Source: an uncultured Lachnospiraceae bacterium (lineage in GTDB: Bacteria > Bacillota > Clostridia > Lachnospirales > Lachnospiraceae). Taken from it: 52,921 nt of DNA. The number at the start of each line of letters is the position of its first letter. Position 1 is the stretch's first letter. Positions 28,650 to 38,173 of the stretch are shown one piece after another. The stretch lies in contig CAMNGU010000004.1 in NCBI GenBank assembly GCA_946538525.1, forward strand, positions 1 through 52,921, given 5' to 3'. The notes under the pieces were generated by a model, which saw nothing but the letters and a program-made list of their open reading frames with translations, was not told the DNA's origin and searched no databases. A program made the position numbers and the translations under genes.

Positions 28650-29309
28650 ATGATACGCATTCTTATAGTCGAAGATGAGAAACCTATCTCCGACCTTATG
28701 GTTATGAATCTTACGCGGGCAGGTTACAAATGTACCGCTATCTATAATGGGCGAGAAGCCGCGGATCTTCTTGAAGAGAATCAGAGCTTCGACCTTATCC
28801 TTCTTGATATAATGCTTCCTGAGATAAATGGTCACGAGCTTATGGAATATATCAAACCTATGGGAATTCCTGTAATCTTCATTACTGCCATGGCAGAACT
28901 GGATGACAGGGTCAAGGGACTCACTTCTGGTGCAGAGGATTATATAGTTAAGCCATTTGAAATCGTGGAGCTTCTGGCAAGAATAAATATTGTTCTTAGA
29001 AGATACAATAAAACGGATACAATCCTGAGCTTTAAAGATCTTAAAATAGATGTGGAGAATAGAATTGTGACTAGAGAAGGAGAAGAGATCAAGCTCACTC
29101 CTAAGGAATTTGATCTCCTGGTTCTTTTCGTGCGAAATGTAAATATGACTCTCTTCAAGGACAAGATCTTCGAAACCATTTGGGAAACCGAATGGCAGCC
29201 AGAATCAAGGACCGTAGATCTTCATGTTCAGAGACTTCGCAAGAAACTGAACCTGAAGGACAACCTGAAAACAGCATACAGCACAGGTTATAGACTAAGT
29301 GACAAATAA
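28650..29309 (+). CDS. OmpR/PhoB-family response regulator
   Basis: MIRILIVEDEKPISDLM; DLILLDIMLP; VKPFEIVELLARI; C-terminal winged helix LTPKEFDLLVLFVRN...TVDLHVQRLRKKL; SD GGAGG. Confidence 0.95.
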   Translation: MIRILIVEDEKPISDLMVMNLTRAGYKCTAIYNGREAADLLEENQSFDLILLDIMLPEINGHELMEYIKPMGIPVIFITAMAELDDRVKGLTSGAEDYIVKPFEIVELLARINIVLRRYNKTDTILSFKDLKIDVENRIVTREGEEIKLTPKEFDLLVLFVRNVNMTLFKDKIFETIWETEWQPESRTVDLHVQRLRKKLNLKDNLKTAYSTGYRLSDK

Positions 29310-29372
29310 TGTGTAAATGGGACAGGTCCATTTTACACATTTGGTGCAAAGTGGACCTGTCCCCAAATGCAC
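29310..29372. repeat. REPIN-like inverted repeat (GGACAGGTCC core)
   Basis: GGGACAGGTCCA (29319-29330) and TGGACCTGTCCC (29352-29363), with flanking GTGYA...CAC ends. Confidence 0.85.
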
Positions 29373-29389
29373 GCTTATAAAGGAAACAT

Positions 29390-30991
29390 ATGAAATTTAG
29401 ATACAAGGTGGTTCTCGTTAATATCATAATTATAGCCCTGACTCTTTCAATATCAGGGTTCTTTATTATGTCCAGACAGAACCAACTTATGATAGATTCC
29501 CAGATTAAAAATGCGGTTACAGAGAATAACCTTATAGAGTCTGCCGTTGAGTACTCCCTTCTGGATATCATCAATGATCCTTCCACCAGCAGTGTTCAGG
29601 GTACGCTTCCAATTGTATCTCAGAGAATTTCCTCCGGAATGCTCAGCTCCACTGCTAATATGTTTGTAACATATAATCATGATATAGTTTTTTCATCCTC
29701 CAAAGATACATCCAATGAAACTATTACACATATAAAGGACCTTGTGGACGATTCATCAAGCAGAAAGAAATACCTTATAACTGACGAAACCATTACCCAG
29801 ACTATTCTTAAGGAATCCAAGAATATCGATAATAATGATAATGCTACTTCAACTAAGTACGAAACTAAAAAAATAAAGAAAAATTACATATATGTAGCCT
29901 CATCTATTGTTATAAATGATACCAAGATAAATATTATCACTAAACGAGATAATACTGAAACAATAGATACTATCAATAATAACATTTACATTTTCAGGAT
30001 CTTCATCATATCTATGCTGCTTTTATCCGGAATCATTGTCTATGGTTTCAGCAAGCTGCTGACCAAACCTCTTGAGAAACTGAATTCTGTAACAGATGAA
30101 TTTGCCGAGGGTAATTTCGAAAGTCGAAGCACAATCCATTCACAGGATGAGGTTGGTCTTCTGTCGAAAAAATTCAACCACATGGCAGATTCCGTTAATA
30201 ACCATATTGATGAGCTGAACGATATGATCCACCGGCGAGATCAGTTCGTTGCCGACTTCACCCATGAGATAAAAACACCTATGACTACCATCATAGGTTA
30301 TGCAGATACAATCCGTTCAGTGGAGCTTCCAAGAGAGGATGAGGTTAAGGCTGCAAATTACATTTTCAGTGAAGGTAAGCGCCTGGAGCAAATGTCATCT
30401 CACCTCTTCGATCTTATCTATCTTAAGGATGGCGTAGTTCCAAAGCAGCCTATTAATACACAGGGCTTGGGAGAAGCAGTTGTAACCACCGTGGGGCCTG
30501 CAATTGAGAGAGCTCAACTGACACTAAAAGCAGATTTTGAAAATGCCACCATAACCGGTGACGGTGCACTGCTTAAGTCAGTATTCATCAACCTGCTGGA
30601 TAACGCCAGAAAGGCTTCTACTGTTCCAGATAACGAGAGAGAAATCATTTTCTCTGGTAGGATCATCAGTGGGGAGGAACTTTCCAGCAGACAGAAGGAT
30701 GAGGATCAGAATAGTAAGGACAAGAAAAAAACTTCAAAAGATGAGTTCTACTACGAATATGTGGTGGAAGATCACGGAATCGGTATTGCCGAGGAAGATA
30801 TCAATAAGATATGTGACGAATTTTACATGGTAGATAAATCCCGTTCAAGAAGCGAAGGTGGAGCGGGACTTGGAATGTCTCTGGTTGCTGCAATCCTGAA
30901 GGAGCACGACGCAGAGCTTAACATTGAAAGTGAGTTAGGTGTGGGAACTAAGATGATCGTTACTATGCCTTGTGAAAAATCAGAAGAATAA
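29390..30991 (+). CDS. sensor histidine kinase
   Basis: TM-extracellular-TM-HAMP-like, FVADFTHEIKTPMTTIIGYAD H-box, LLDNARKAS N-box, DHGIGI, GGAGLGMSLV. Confidence 0.95.
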   Translation: MKFRYKVVLVNIIIIALTLSISGFFIMSRQNQLMIDSQIKNAVTENNLIESAVEYSLLDIINDPSTSSVQGTLPIVSQRISSGMLSSTANMFVTYNHDIVFSSSKDTSNETITHIKDLVDDSSSRKKYLITDETITQTILKESKNIDNNDNATSTKYETKKIKKNYIYVASSIVINDTKINIITKRDNTETIDTINNNIYIFRIFIISMLLLSGIIVYGFSKLLTKPLEKLNSVTDEFAEGNFESRSTIHSQDEVGLLSKKFNHMADSVNNHIDELNDMIHRRDQFVADFTHEIKTPMTTIIGYADTIRSVELPREDEVKAANYIFSEGKRLEQMSSHLFDLIYLKDGVVPKQPINTQGLGEAVVTTVGPAIERAQLTLKADFENATITGDGALLKSVFINLLDNARKASTVPDNEREIIFSGRIISGEELSSRQKDEDQNSKDKKKTSKDEFYYEYVVEDHGIGIAEEDINKICDEFYMVDKSRSRSEGGAGLGMSLVAAILKEHDAELNIESELGVGTKMIVTMPCEKSEE

Positions 30992-31047
30992 ATAGCAGAA
31001 AAATTTTTGAATTAATAATATATTTAAGAACATATAAGTGAGAAAAC

Positions 31048-31941
31048 ATGAATAAAATATCATTTAAAAACTTCATACTTGTGGTGACAACTCTGGTCAT
31101 TGCTGGTTTATCTATATGGCTTCCAGGTTTTCTTGTAAGTCGTAGCAGCTCCTCTGAAATGTCAGTGGTTACAAGTGTGCCTCCAGAATACTACTCCGGC
31201 CCTTCAGAGTCCATCATCAAAAATGCCTCCAGACAGCTCACAAATGAGCAGTGTATTCAGCTAATCACTGGAATGTGGGAAAGCACCATAGCTCCTGCAG
31301 ATGAAGACTCATGTGCCATAAATGAATTTGGTATCCGTACTCTTGTTATCAATAGAGTAGACGATCTTTACGCCAGAGGTCTTTATCCTTGTAATCTCAG
31401 TTCCGCATATGATCAGTGGTATTCCTGGACCGCAACTCCTTATAGAGCCCTGGATACAACCTTCCAGACTTATGCTGCTATTTACTGGGATATTACATTT
31501 ACTAAGTATGACAATACGGATTATCACAGATTTATTGTCACAGAGTCCGGAGACATTTTGTATGCTGAAGTCAAAATCCTTGAACCTGACGAAAATAATC
31601 AGAAGGATTTTTCAAACTTCACTCCTGACATGAGTGACAGTACTTACATGCTTTTTTACTACGGAGAATATCTAAATACAACCTATAACAAAGGAAATGT
31701 CCGCGTTATGGAACATAATGGAGTTACAACTTCATATACAACTAAAGAAGCATCCGAAAAAGAAAAACAAAATCTAGATCCCAATGCGGCTTCTTTCTAT
31801 ATAAATGATTTTGTTCCTTTGGATCCAAGTAAAATATATACCATCAACCAGACTTCATCTGACAGCAGAACACCTATGAAGTACTTTGTGACCTGCGAGA
31901 TTAATTCTGACAGCTATCGCATCCTGATGCAGCCAAGATAA
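31048..31941 (+). CDS. membrane-anchored extracytoplasmic protein of unknown function
   Basis: 297 aa, N-terminal TM FILVVTTLVIAGLSIWLPGFLV; 56 bp after histidine kinase. Confidence 0.6.
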   Translation: MNKISFKNFILVVTTLVIAGLSIWLPGFLVSRSSSSEMSVVTSVPPEYYSGPSESIIKNASRQLTNEQCIQLITGMWESTIAPADEDSCAINEFGIRTLVINRVDDLYARGLYPCNLSSAYDQWYSWTATPYRALDTTFQTYAAIYWDITFTKYDNTDYHRFIVTESGDILYAEVKILEPDENNQKDFSNFTPDMSDSTYMLFYYGEYLNTTYNKGNVRVMEHNGVTTSYTTKEASEKEKQNLDPNAASFYINDFVPLDPSKIYTINQTSSDSRTPMKYFVTCEINSDSYRILMQPR

Positions 31942-31955
31942 TCCGAAGAAAATAG

Positions 31956-32531
31956 TTAGTTTTCGTACAACTTCATATCTTCACGAGAATAATTTGGAGT
32001 CTCTATCTCCTGAATATATTCAAACCCATTATGCTTTCTTGCAACCTCTATGGCTTCATCCATAGCTTTGGAGAATTTACCCTGATAGTACTTCTCTGTT
32101 TTCTTAATATATCTTTCTGCAAAAGACTTTGCTTTATCCGTTCTTTTCTCACCTACCACACCGTTGAAGCAGGAATCCCACAAATTACAGATTTTATCTG
32201 CATTTTTCACTACCTTTGCCAGTTCATTCTGCAGGATAGCGGCAACATACTCCTCTTCATTTGCACCCTCTGAACGGGTAAGCAGTTTCACAGCCTCTAA
32301 GATATTCTCACCGAAGTATCTTATCTCATCCTCAGTTGCATTTGTATCTTCCAGGGTATCATGGAGAATTGCCACAATCTGATAATCTATTCCAAAGCCA
32401 GTTTTCTTCACCAGCTCAGCCACAGAAATAGGATGGAAAATGTATGGAGTAACGCCATCATTTCTGGTCTGTTCCTTATGTTTTCTCGCTGCAAATTCCA
32501 GGGCTTCTGAAAATCTTTCGTAATCCTTCAT
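31956..32531 (-). CDS. HD domain protein (RelA/SpoT-hydrolase-like)
   Basis: AARKHKEQTRNDGVTPYIFHPISVAELVKKTG...AILHDTLEDTNATEDEI. Confidence 0.82.
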   Translation of the reverse strand: MKDYERFSEALEFAARKHKEQTRNDGVTPYIFHPISVAELVKKTGFGIDYQIVAILHDTLEDTNATEDEIRYFGENILEAVKLLTRSEGANEEEYVAAILQNELAKVVKNADKICNLWDSCFNGVVGEKRTDKAKSFAERYIKKTEKYYQGKFSKAMDEAIEVARKHNGFEYIQEIETPNYSREDMKLYEN

Positions 32532-32675
32532 GATATTCTCCTCATTTACAAGATTCTTCGGCTTACGCCTTAGAAAAATACTGATCTAGTTACTTATCTC
32601 TTGCTTATCTGTATCCTCAGTATATCACAGGCTCCTCCATACATAAAATAGCATGGTATAATACCTTTTCTATTA

Positions 32676-32735
32676 TATAAAAACAGCTGAGAGAATCGGG
32701 TGTCATCTCAACCTCAGATAATCTACTCAGCTGTT
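32676..32735 (-). terminator. terminator downstream of proS
   Basis: Minus strand AACAGCTGA...TCAGCTGTT stem followed by TTTATATAATA. Confidence 0.6.
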
Positions 32736-32754
32736 ATATTTTTATATTATATTT

Positions 32755-34185
32755 TTAGTATGCTCTTCCGAAATAAACCATCTTCTTTGCAGGTTTTCCA
32801 CAGCATACACATGTATCTGTAATCTGTTCCTGCTCAAATGGCATACATCTTGTTGTGGCACCAGTCTCTGCCTTAATGTTCTCTTCACACTCAGTCTCGC
32901 CACACCACATTGCCTTAATAAATCCTGGCTTATTCTCAACAATATCCTTGAACTCATCCCAGTTCTTAGCTGTGTAAGTATGAGTATCTCTATGCTCTCT
33001 TGCAGCTTCCAGCATATCCTTCTGGATTGTTACAAGAAGCTCAGCAACTGTTGACTCAAGCTCATCCATATTAACAGTGATCTTCTCACCTGTATCTCTT
33101 CTTACAACTACGCACTGGTTATTCTCAATATCACGAGGACCAACTTCAACACGAACAGGAATACCTCTCATTTCGCACTCTGCGAATTTGAATCCTGGGG
33201 ACTTATCTGTAGCATCAACCTTAACTCTTGCAACAGAACTAAGTCTCTCCCTAAGCTCTTCAGCCTTCTCAAGAACGCCTTCCTTCTTCTGCTGAATTGG
33301 AACAATCATAACCTGTGTTGGAGCAACCATTGGTGGAAGCTTAAGGCCATTGTTATCACCATGTACCATGATGATAGCACCAATAAGTCTTGTTGTTACT
33401 CCCCATGAAGTCTGATGTACATACTTCAACTGGTTATCTTTATCTGTATACTGAACACCGAAAGCTTTAGCAAAACCATCACCAAAGTTGTGGCTTGTTC
33501 CTGACTGAAGTGCCTTTCCATCATGCATAAGTGCTTCTATTGTATAAGTAGCAACTGCACCTGCAAACTTCTCTTTTTCAGTCTTCTGTCCCTTAACAAC
33601 AGGGATTGCAAGAATCTGCTCACAGAAATCTGCATATACATTTAACATCTGAATTGTTCTCTCCTGAGCTTCCTCAGCTGTAGCATGAGCTGTATGTCCT
33701 TCCTGCCACAGGAACTCTCTTGAACGAAGGAAAGGTCTTGTCTCCTTCTCCCAACGAACAACTGAACACCACTGATTATATACCTTTGGAAGATCTCTAT
33801 ATGAAGTAATATCCTTCTGATAGAAATCACAGAACAGAGTCTCTGATGTAGGTCTTACACAAAGCTTCTCCTGAAGTTCATTAAGTCCACCATGAGTTAC
33901 CCATGCAACCTCTGGTGCAAAGCCTTCAACATGATCTTTCTCCTTCTGAAGAAGTCCCTCTGGAATAAGCATTGGAAGATATACATTCTCAACACCTGTT
34001 TCCTTGAAGCGAGCATCCAACTGCTTCTGGATAAGCTCCCAGATAGCATATCCTGCTGGCTTAAGAACCATAAATCCCTTAACACTTGTATAACCTGTCA
34101 GGTCTGCTTTAACAACTACATCTGTATACCACTGCGCAAAATCCTCTTCCATAGAGGTAATTGCTTCAACTTTTTTATCTGCCAT
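32755..34185 (-). CDS. proS: prolyl-tRNA synthetase (archaeal/eukaryote-like short type)
   Basis: [64 protein letters not shown]. Confidence 0.94.
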   Translation of the reverse strand: MADKKVEAITSMEEDFAQWYTDVVVKADLTGYTSVKGFMVLKPAGYAIWELIQKQLDARFKETGVENVYLPMLIPEGLLQKEKDHVEGFAPEVAWVTHGGLNELQEKLCVRPTSETLFCDFYQKDITSYRDLPKVYNQWCSVVRWEKETRPFLRSREFLWQEGHTAHATAEEAQERTIQMLNVYADFCEQILAIPVVKGQKTEKEKFAGAVATYTIEALMHDGKALQSGTSHNFGDGFAKAFGVQYTDKDNQLKYVHQTSWGVTTRLIGAIIMVHGDNNGLKLPPMVAPTQVMIVPIQQKKEGVLEKAEELRERLSSVARVKVDATDKSPGFKFAECEMRGIPVRVEVGPRDIENNQCVVVRRDTGEKITVNMDELESTVAELLVTIQKDMLEAAREHRDTHTYTAKNWDEFKDIVENKPGFIKAMWCGETECEENIKAETGATTRCMPFEQEQITDTCVCCGKPAKKMVYFGRAY

Positions 34186-34263
34186 TTTATTTCCTCTTTC
34201 TATTTATATATTCTGTCTAGTTCTCATCACAAGTATGTTAAATGACTACTATTCCTGATGACT

Positions 34264-35085
34264 TTACCAATCCATTTGATCCATTATCTCAAATGCTTTT
34301 CCTTCCGGCTCTCTATGAAGAAATACTTCCTCACCGGTTACAGGATGAACAAAGATCATCTTTGTAGAAAAAAGTCCAATCTCTGCTCTTTCTTTCTTTG
34401 ATTTATTAAATCTGTTTCCAGATTTATTCTTATTCTTCCCACCCTTTGCGGGACTTGGACCACCTTTCGCATTTGGTGAACCAACGCCAGAATATTTTAC
34501 ATCTCCCCAGATTGGAGTACCATTTGCCGCCATCTGACATCTTATCTGATGATGTCTTCCTGTTACCAGCTTAACAAGAAGGTATGATATAGGTCCCTCA
34601 TCTGTGTCCAGCTCATCTAGAACTTCGTATTTCAGTTCGGCATATTTTGCTCCCTTTGTATTTGCGGGAACAACCTTTGTTATATTCAGCTTTTTGTCAT
34701 GCAGGAGATAATTACTAAGTGTACCCTCCGGCTCTTTCATAAAGCCTCTAACCACTACCTGATAGAACTTAGATATCTTTCTGTCATGAACCATATCAGA
34801 AAGCTTTGCAGCTGTGGATTCATCTTTCGCAAAGAGGATGATACCTGCAACTGGACGATCTAATCTATTAATAACAGCAACATATGGCTCTTCAAGCTCT
34901 ATTTCGCCTGACTGTCCAGACTCTGCTGCCTGTTTTTCGGCCGCACTAAAAGCCTTGTCATATAGATATTCCTTCACCAATGTGATCATATCAACACCGT
35001 AAGTCTTATCCAGCTGACTAGGTACGCCATATGGCTTAACACATGCTATTAAATAATCGTCTTCATAAACTATATCTAAGTTCAT
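34264..35085 (-). CDS. RluA-family pseudouridine synthase
   Basis: VINRLDRPVAGIILFAKDESTAAKLSD and KLVTGRHHQIRCQMA; start reassigned to MNLDIVYEDDYLIACVKP. Confidence 0.9.
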   Translation of the reverse strand: MNLDIVYEDDYLIACVKPYGVPSQLDKTYGVDMITLVKEYLYDKAFSAAEKQAAESGQSGEIELEEPYVAVINRLDRPVAGIILFAKDESTAAKLSDMVHDRKISKFYQVVVRGFMKEPEGTLSNYLLHDKKLNITKVVPANTKGAKYAELKYEVLDELDTDEGPISYLLVKLVTGRHHQIRCQMAANGTPIWGDVKYSGVGSPNAKGGPSPAKGGKNKNKSGNRFNKSKKERAEIGLFSTKMIFVHPVTGEEVFLHREPEGKAFEIMDQMDW

Positions 35086-35095
35086 ATTATTTTCT

Positions 35096-35128
35096 ATGTG
35101 TAAAATGGACCAGGTCCCTAATGCACAT
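35096..35128. repeat. single-copy member of the GGACAGGTCC REP-like family
   Basis: ATGTGTAAAATGGACCAGGTCCCTAATGCACAT between two minus-strand genes. Confidence 0.7.
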
Positions 35129-36424
35129 TTACCCCTCTGTCTTCTCTGCAAGAATCTTATTTGCACTAACAAGTCTTACACACAGAGTAAAGAGCTCTGC
35201 TGCAAGCTTAAGGTCTTCAATCGTTGGATATGTTGGAGCGATACGAATATTGCTATCATGAGGATCCTTGCCATATGGCCATGTTGCTCCGGCATCTGTC
35301 ATAATGACACCTGCCTTCTTAGCTTTATCAACAATTGCCTTAGCACATCCATCAAGTGCATCAAAGCTGATGAAGTAACCACCATTTGGATTTGTCCATT
35401 TACCAATCTCAAGTCCACCAAGTCTGTTCTCAAGAGTATTAAGAACAACCTCAAACTTAGGTCTAATAATCGCAGCATGCTTCTTCATATGCTCTGTCAT
35501 TCCGTGAATGTCACCAAAGAATCTGACATGTCTCAGCTGATTAACCTTATCATGACCAATTGTCTGATGCTTAAGCTGCTTAAGAATGTCTTCCATGTTG
35601 TTAAGTGATGTTGCAAGCGCTGCTATACCACTTCCTGGAAATGAAATCTTTGATGTTGATGCGAATTTATAAACAAGATCAGGATTTCCTACTCTCTTAC
35701 ATTCTGCAAGAATCTCAACGAGGTAATCCTCTCTATCTTCATATAAATGATGAATACCATATGCATTATCCCAGAAAATACGGAAATCATTTGCAGCTGG
35801 CTTCAGTCTGGCAAATCTTCTTACTGTATCATCTGAATAAGAATAACCCTGTGGGTTTGAATACTTTGGACAGCACCAGATACCTTTGATGGCCTCATCT
35901 TCTGATACAAGCTTCTCAACCATATCCATATCCGGACCTTCTGGGCTCATAGGAACAGGAATCATCTCAATACCAAAGTACTCTGTTATTCCGAAATGTC
36001 TATCATATCCTGGCACTGGGCACAGGAACTTAACCTTATCCAGCTTGCACCATGGAGTATTACCCATGATACCGTGTGTATATGCTCTAGCAATTGTATC
36101 GTACATAACATTAAGTGAAGAATTTCCATAAATAATAATGTTATCTGGATTATTCTCCATCATGTCACCGATAAGAACCTTTGCCTCTTCAATTCCTGTA
36201 AGAACTCCGTAGTTACGGCAATCAGTTCCGTCAGCACAGGAAAGATCAGCTTCAGAATTCAGCGCATCCATCATTCCCATAGAAAGATCCAGCTGTTCTC
36301 TACATGGCTTACCACGACTCATATCCAGTCTAAGGTCCATGTCCTGGTACTTCTTGTACTCTTTTTTAAGGAATGCGATTTCCTCTTTCAGTTCTTCAAT
36401 TGACATCTCTGCATAAGGTTTCAT
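35129..36424 (-). CDS. class I/II aminotransferase (MocR-type aminotransferase family)
   Basis: NIIIYGNSSLNVMYD, WCCPKYSNPQGYSYSDDTVRRFA, KFASTSKISFPGSGIAAL (PLP lysine). Confidence 0.85.
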   Translation of the reverse strand: MKPYAEMSIEELKEEIAFLKKEYKKYQDMDLRLDMSRGKPCREQLDLSMGMMDALNSEADLSCADGTDCRNYGVLTGIEEAKVLIGDMMENNPDNIIIYGNSSLNVMYDTIARAYTHGIMGNTPWCKLDKVKFLCPVPGYDRHFGITEYFGIEMIPVPMSPEGPDMDMVEKLVSEDEAIKGIWCCPKYSNPQGYSYSDDTVRRFARLKPAANDFRIFWDNAYGIHHLYEDREDYLVEILAECKRVGNPDLVYKFASTSKISFPGSGIAALATSLNNMEDILKQLKHQTIGHDKVNQLRHVRFFGDIHGMTEHMKKHAAIIRPKFEVVLNTLENRLGGLEIGKWTNPNGGYFISFDALDGCAKAIVDKAKKAGVIMTDAGATWPYGKDPHDSNIRIAPTYPTIEDLKLAAELFTLCVRLVSANKILAEKTEG

Positions 36425-36534
36425 AATTTTCCTCCAAACCATATAATAATTTATTACTTTATTATAGAAAATAAAATATAAAAATATTTTATAAATAGAA
36501 ATTTAATTAATCATTTTTCTTGTAAAATAGAACT

Positions 36535-36597
36535 AAAAAACGCTTGATCTGACTAGGGTTATCGCTATTTTATCACTACCCTGCGTCAAATCAAGCG
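36535..36597 (-). terminator. terminator of CAP-domain gene
   Basis: CGCTTGAT/ATCAAGCG long hairpin, then T run on minus strand. Confidence 0.75.
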
Positions 36598-36675
36598 CTA
36601 TTATACTACATCTTTACTGCATTTGCAAAAAACATATTTTGTATTGATTTAGGTTGATTTTAGTATTTATTTAAT

Positions 36676-37938
36676 TTATTGCATAGCTCCATCTGGACCT
36701 AACCAATAACCATCAACATAATCATTTGTAACTGCGTATCCATAATAGTTGAAGTAATACCATTTTCCATCTATCTTCTGCCACTGGCTCCATGGGTACC
36801 ATCCACTGGAATCCTCATACCACCAGCCTTCAGAATTTGCATACCATGATCCAACGCCTTCATAAGTCCATGCACCATTGCTGCTGAGCCAATATCCATC
36901 AACCCACTCGTTGCTTGCCATAGCTCCATTTCCATGGAAGTAATAGTAGTTACCTTCTATATAACGCCAACCTGTCATCATGTAACCATCATCATCAAGT
37001 GCGTACCATTCACCCTTTGAATGTAGCCAGCATCTTGTAGCTCTGGTTCCATTATCCATCAGGTAGTACCAACCACCTGCATCTCTATCCCAAGATCCTT
37101 TTACAGGTGTTGTACCCGCACCTGGATCAGCAGAACCTGAGCCGCCTCCTGAACCGCTGCCTGCAGAACCATTTGATATAGGATATCCTTCCTCAAAAAC
37201 ACCCTTTGATTCAAGTCTGCTATAGACTTCATTTGAAACACCTACTGTAAATCTATAATTAGCTCTTTCTGATGATCTAGAAGCTACTGTTGCTGCTCTT
37301 TGTGTACTGAACTGCTGAGCCCAGTAATAATAGTAATTACCGTTACAATAAACAACACCGATACCAATAGACTTCCAGCTCTTATAAAGGATATTTTTTC
37401 TATGGCCCTCACATCTCATCCATGAACCTTCGTCCATATCATATGAACTATTCTCATCAATATCTCTTCCGCCATCAGATCTGTCTCTCTTCATGAACAT
37501 TACATTGTAAGGAGTAGTATGTCCATATGCAATATTCTCACCCTGAGTCTTTGCCAATGTTGAAAGACAACTTGTTCCATCAGGTCTTGTATGTGCTCTG
37601 CTATTGTCAATCTCATTATGAGAATAAGCCGCTCCGATAACTGCAGACTCTGCCGCTCTAAGCATTGCAGCGTCCATCAAATCCTGATCCATCTCAAGAG
37701 CATTAAGACCAGCTTTTGCACGCTCCTCATTTACATAGTCCAAAACCTCAAATGCATAATCATACATTGCTCTGGCTGTAACTGTAATATATGCATCAGC
37801 TGCCTCAACATCTGTTACGCTTTTAAATGGCACATAGCCTAATGAACTGACAACCATAGCAAGAACTAAGACTAATACAGCCACAGTTCTTGTGAGTTTC
37901 TTTCGGGTTAATCCTTTTTCATTTAAATTACTTATCAT
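36676..37938 (-). CDS. secreted CAP/SCP-domain protein with C-terminal cell-wall-binding repeats
   Basis: VLDYVNEERAKAGLNALEMDQDLMDAAMLRAAE, SYSHNE-type His, and WYYLMDNGTRATRCWLHSKGEWYALDDDGYMMTGW repeats. Confidence 0.88.
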   Translation of the reverse strand: MISNLNEKGLTRKKLTRTVAVLVLVLAMVVSSLGYVPFKSVTDVEAADAYITVTARAMYDYAFEVLDYVNEERAKAGLNALEMDQDLMDAAMLRAAESAVIGAAYSHNEIDNSRAHTRPDGTSCLSTLAKTQGENIAYGHTTPYNVMFMKRDRSDGGRDIDENSSYDMDEGSWMRCEGHRKNILYKSWKSIGIGVVYCNGNYYYYWAQQFSTQRAATVASRSSERANYRFTVGVSNEVYSRLESKGVFEEGYPISNGSAGSGSGGGSGSADPGAGTTPVKGSWDRDAGGWYYLMDNGTRATRCWLHSKGEWYALDDDGYMMTGWRYIEGNYYYFHGNGAMASNEWVDGYWLSSNGAWTYEGVGSWYANSEGWWYEDSSGWYPWSQWQKIDGKWYYFNYYGYAVTNDYVDGYWLGPDGAMQ

Positions 37939-38079
37939 AAGTTATCACCCCATCTTTATTTAACTAAGACTTTGTTTGATATTGATAAAAAATATTATAC
38001 CCTATAACATTTTTATTTTCCATGTTAAAATGCTCGGATTTGTTGCTTTTTTATTCTATTAATTTAGTGGTATTACATA

Positions 38080-38108
38080 TTTACAAGAAATGAAAAAAGT
38101 GATATACT
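38080..38108 (+). promoter_or_regulatory. tyrA promoter
   Basis: TTTACA (38080-38085), 17-bp spacer, TATACT (38103-38108). Confidence 0.65.
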
Positions 38109-38173
38109 TCGTTACGCTAAAGCGTTAAAGCGTAAAACTAATATTATAAAATATTATAAGGAGATAATTCGAA

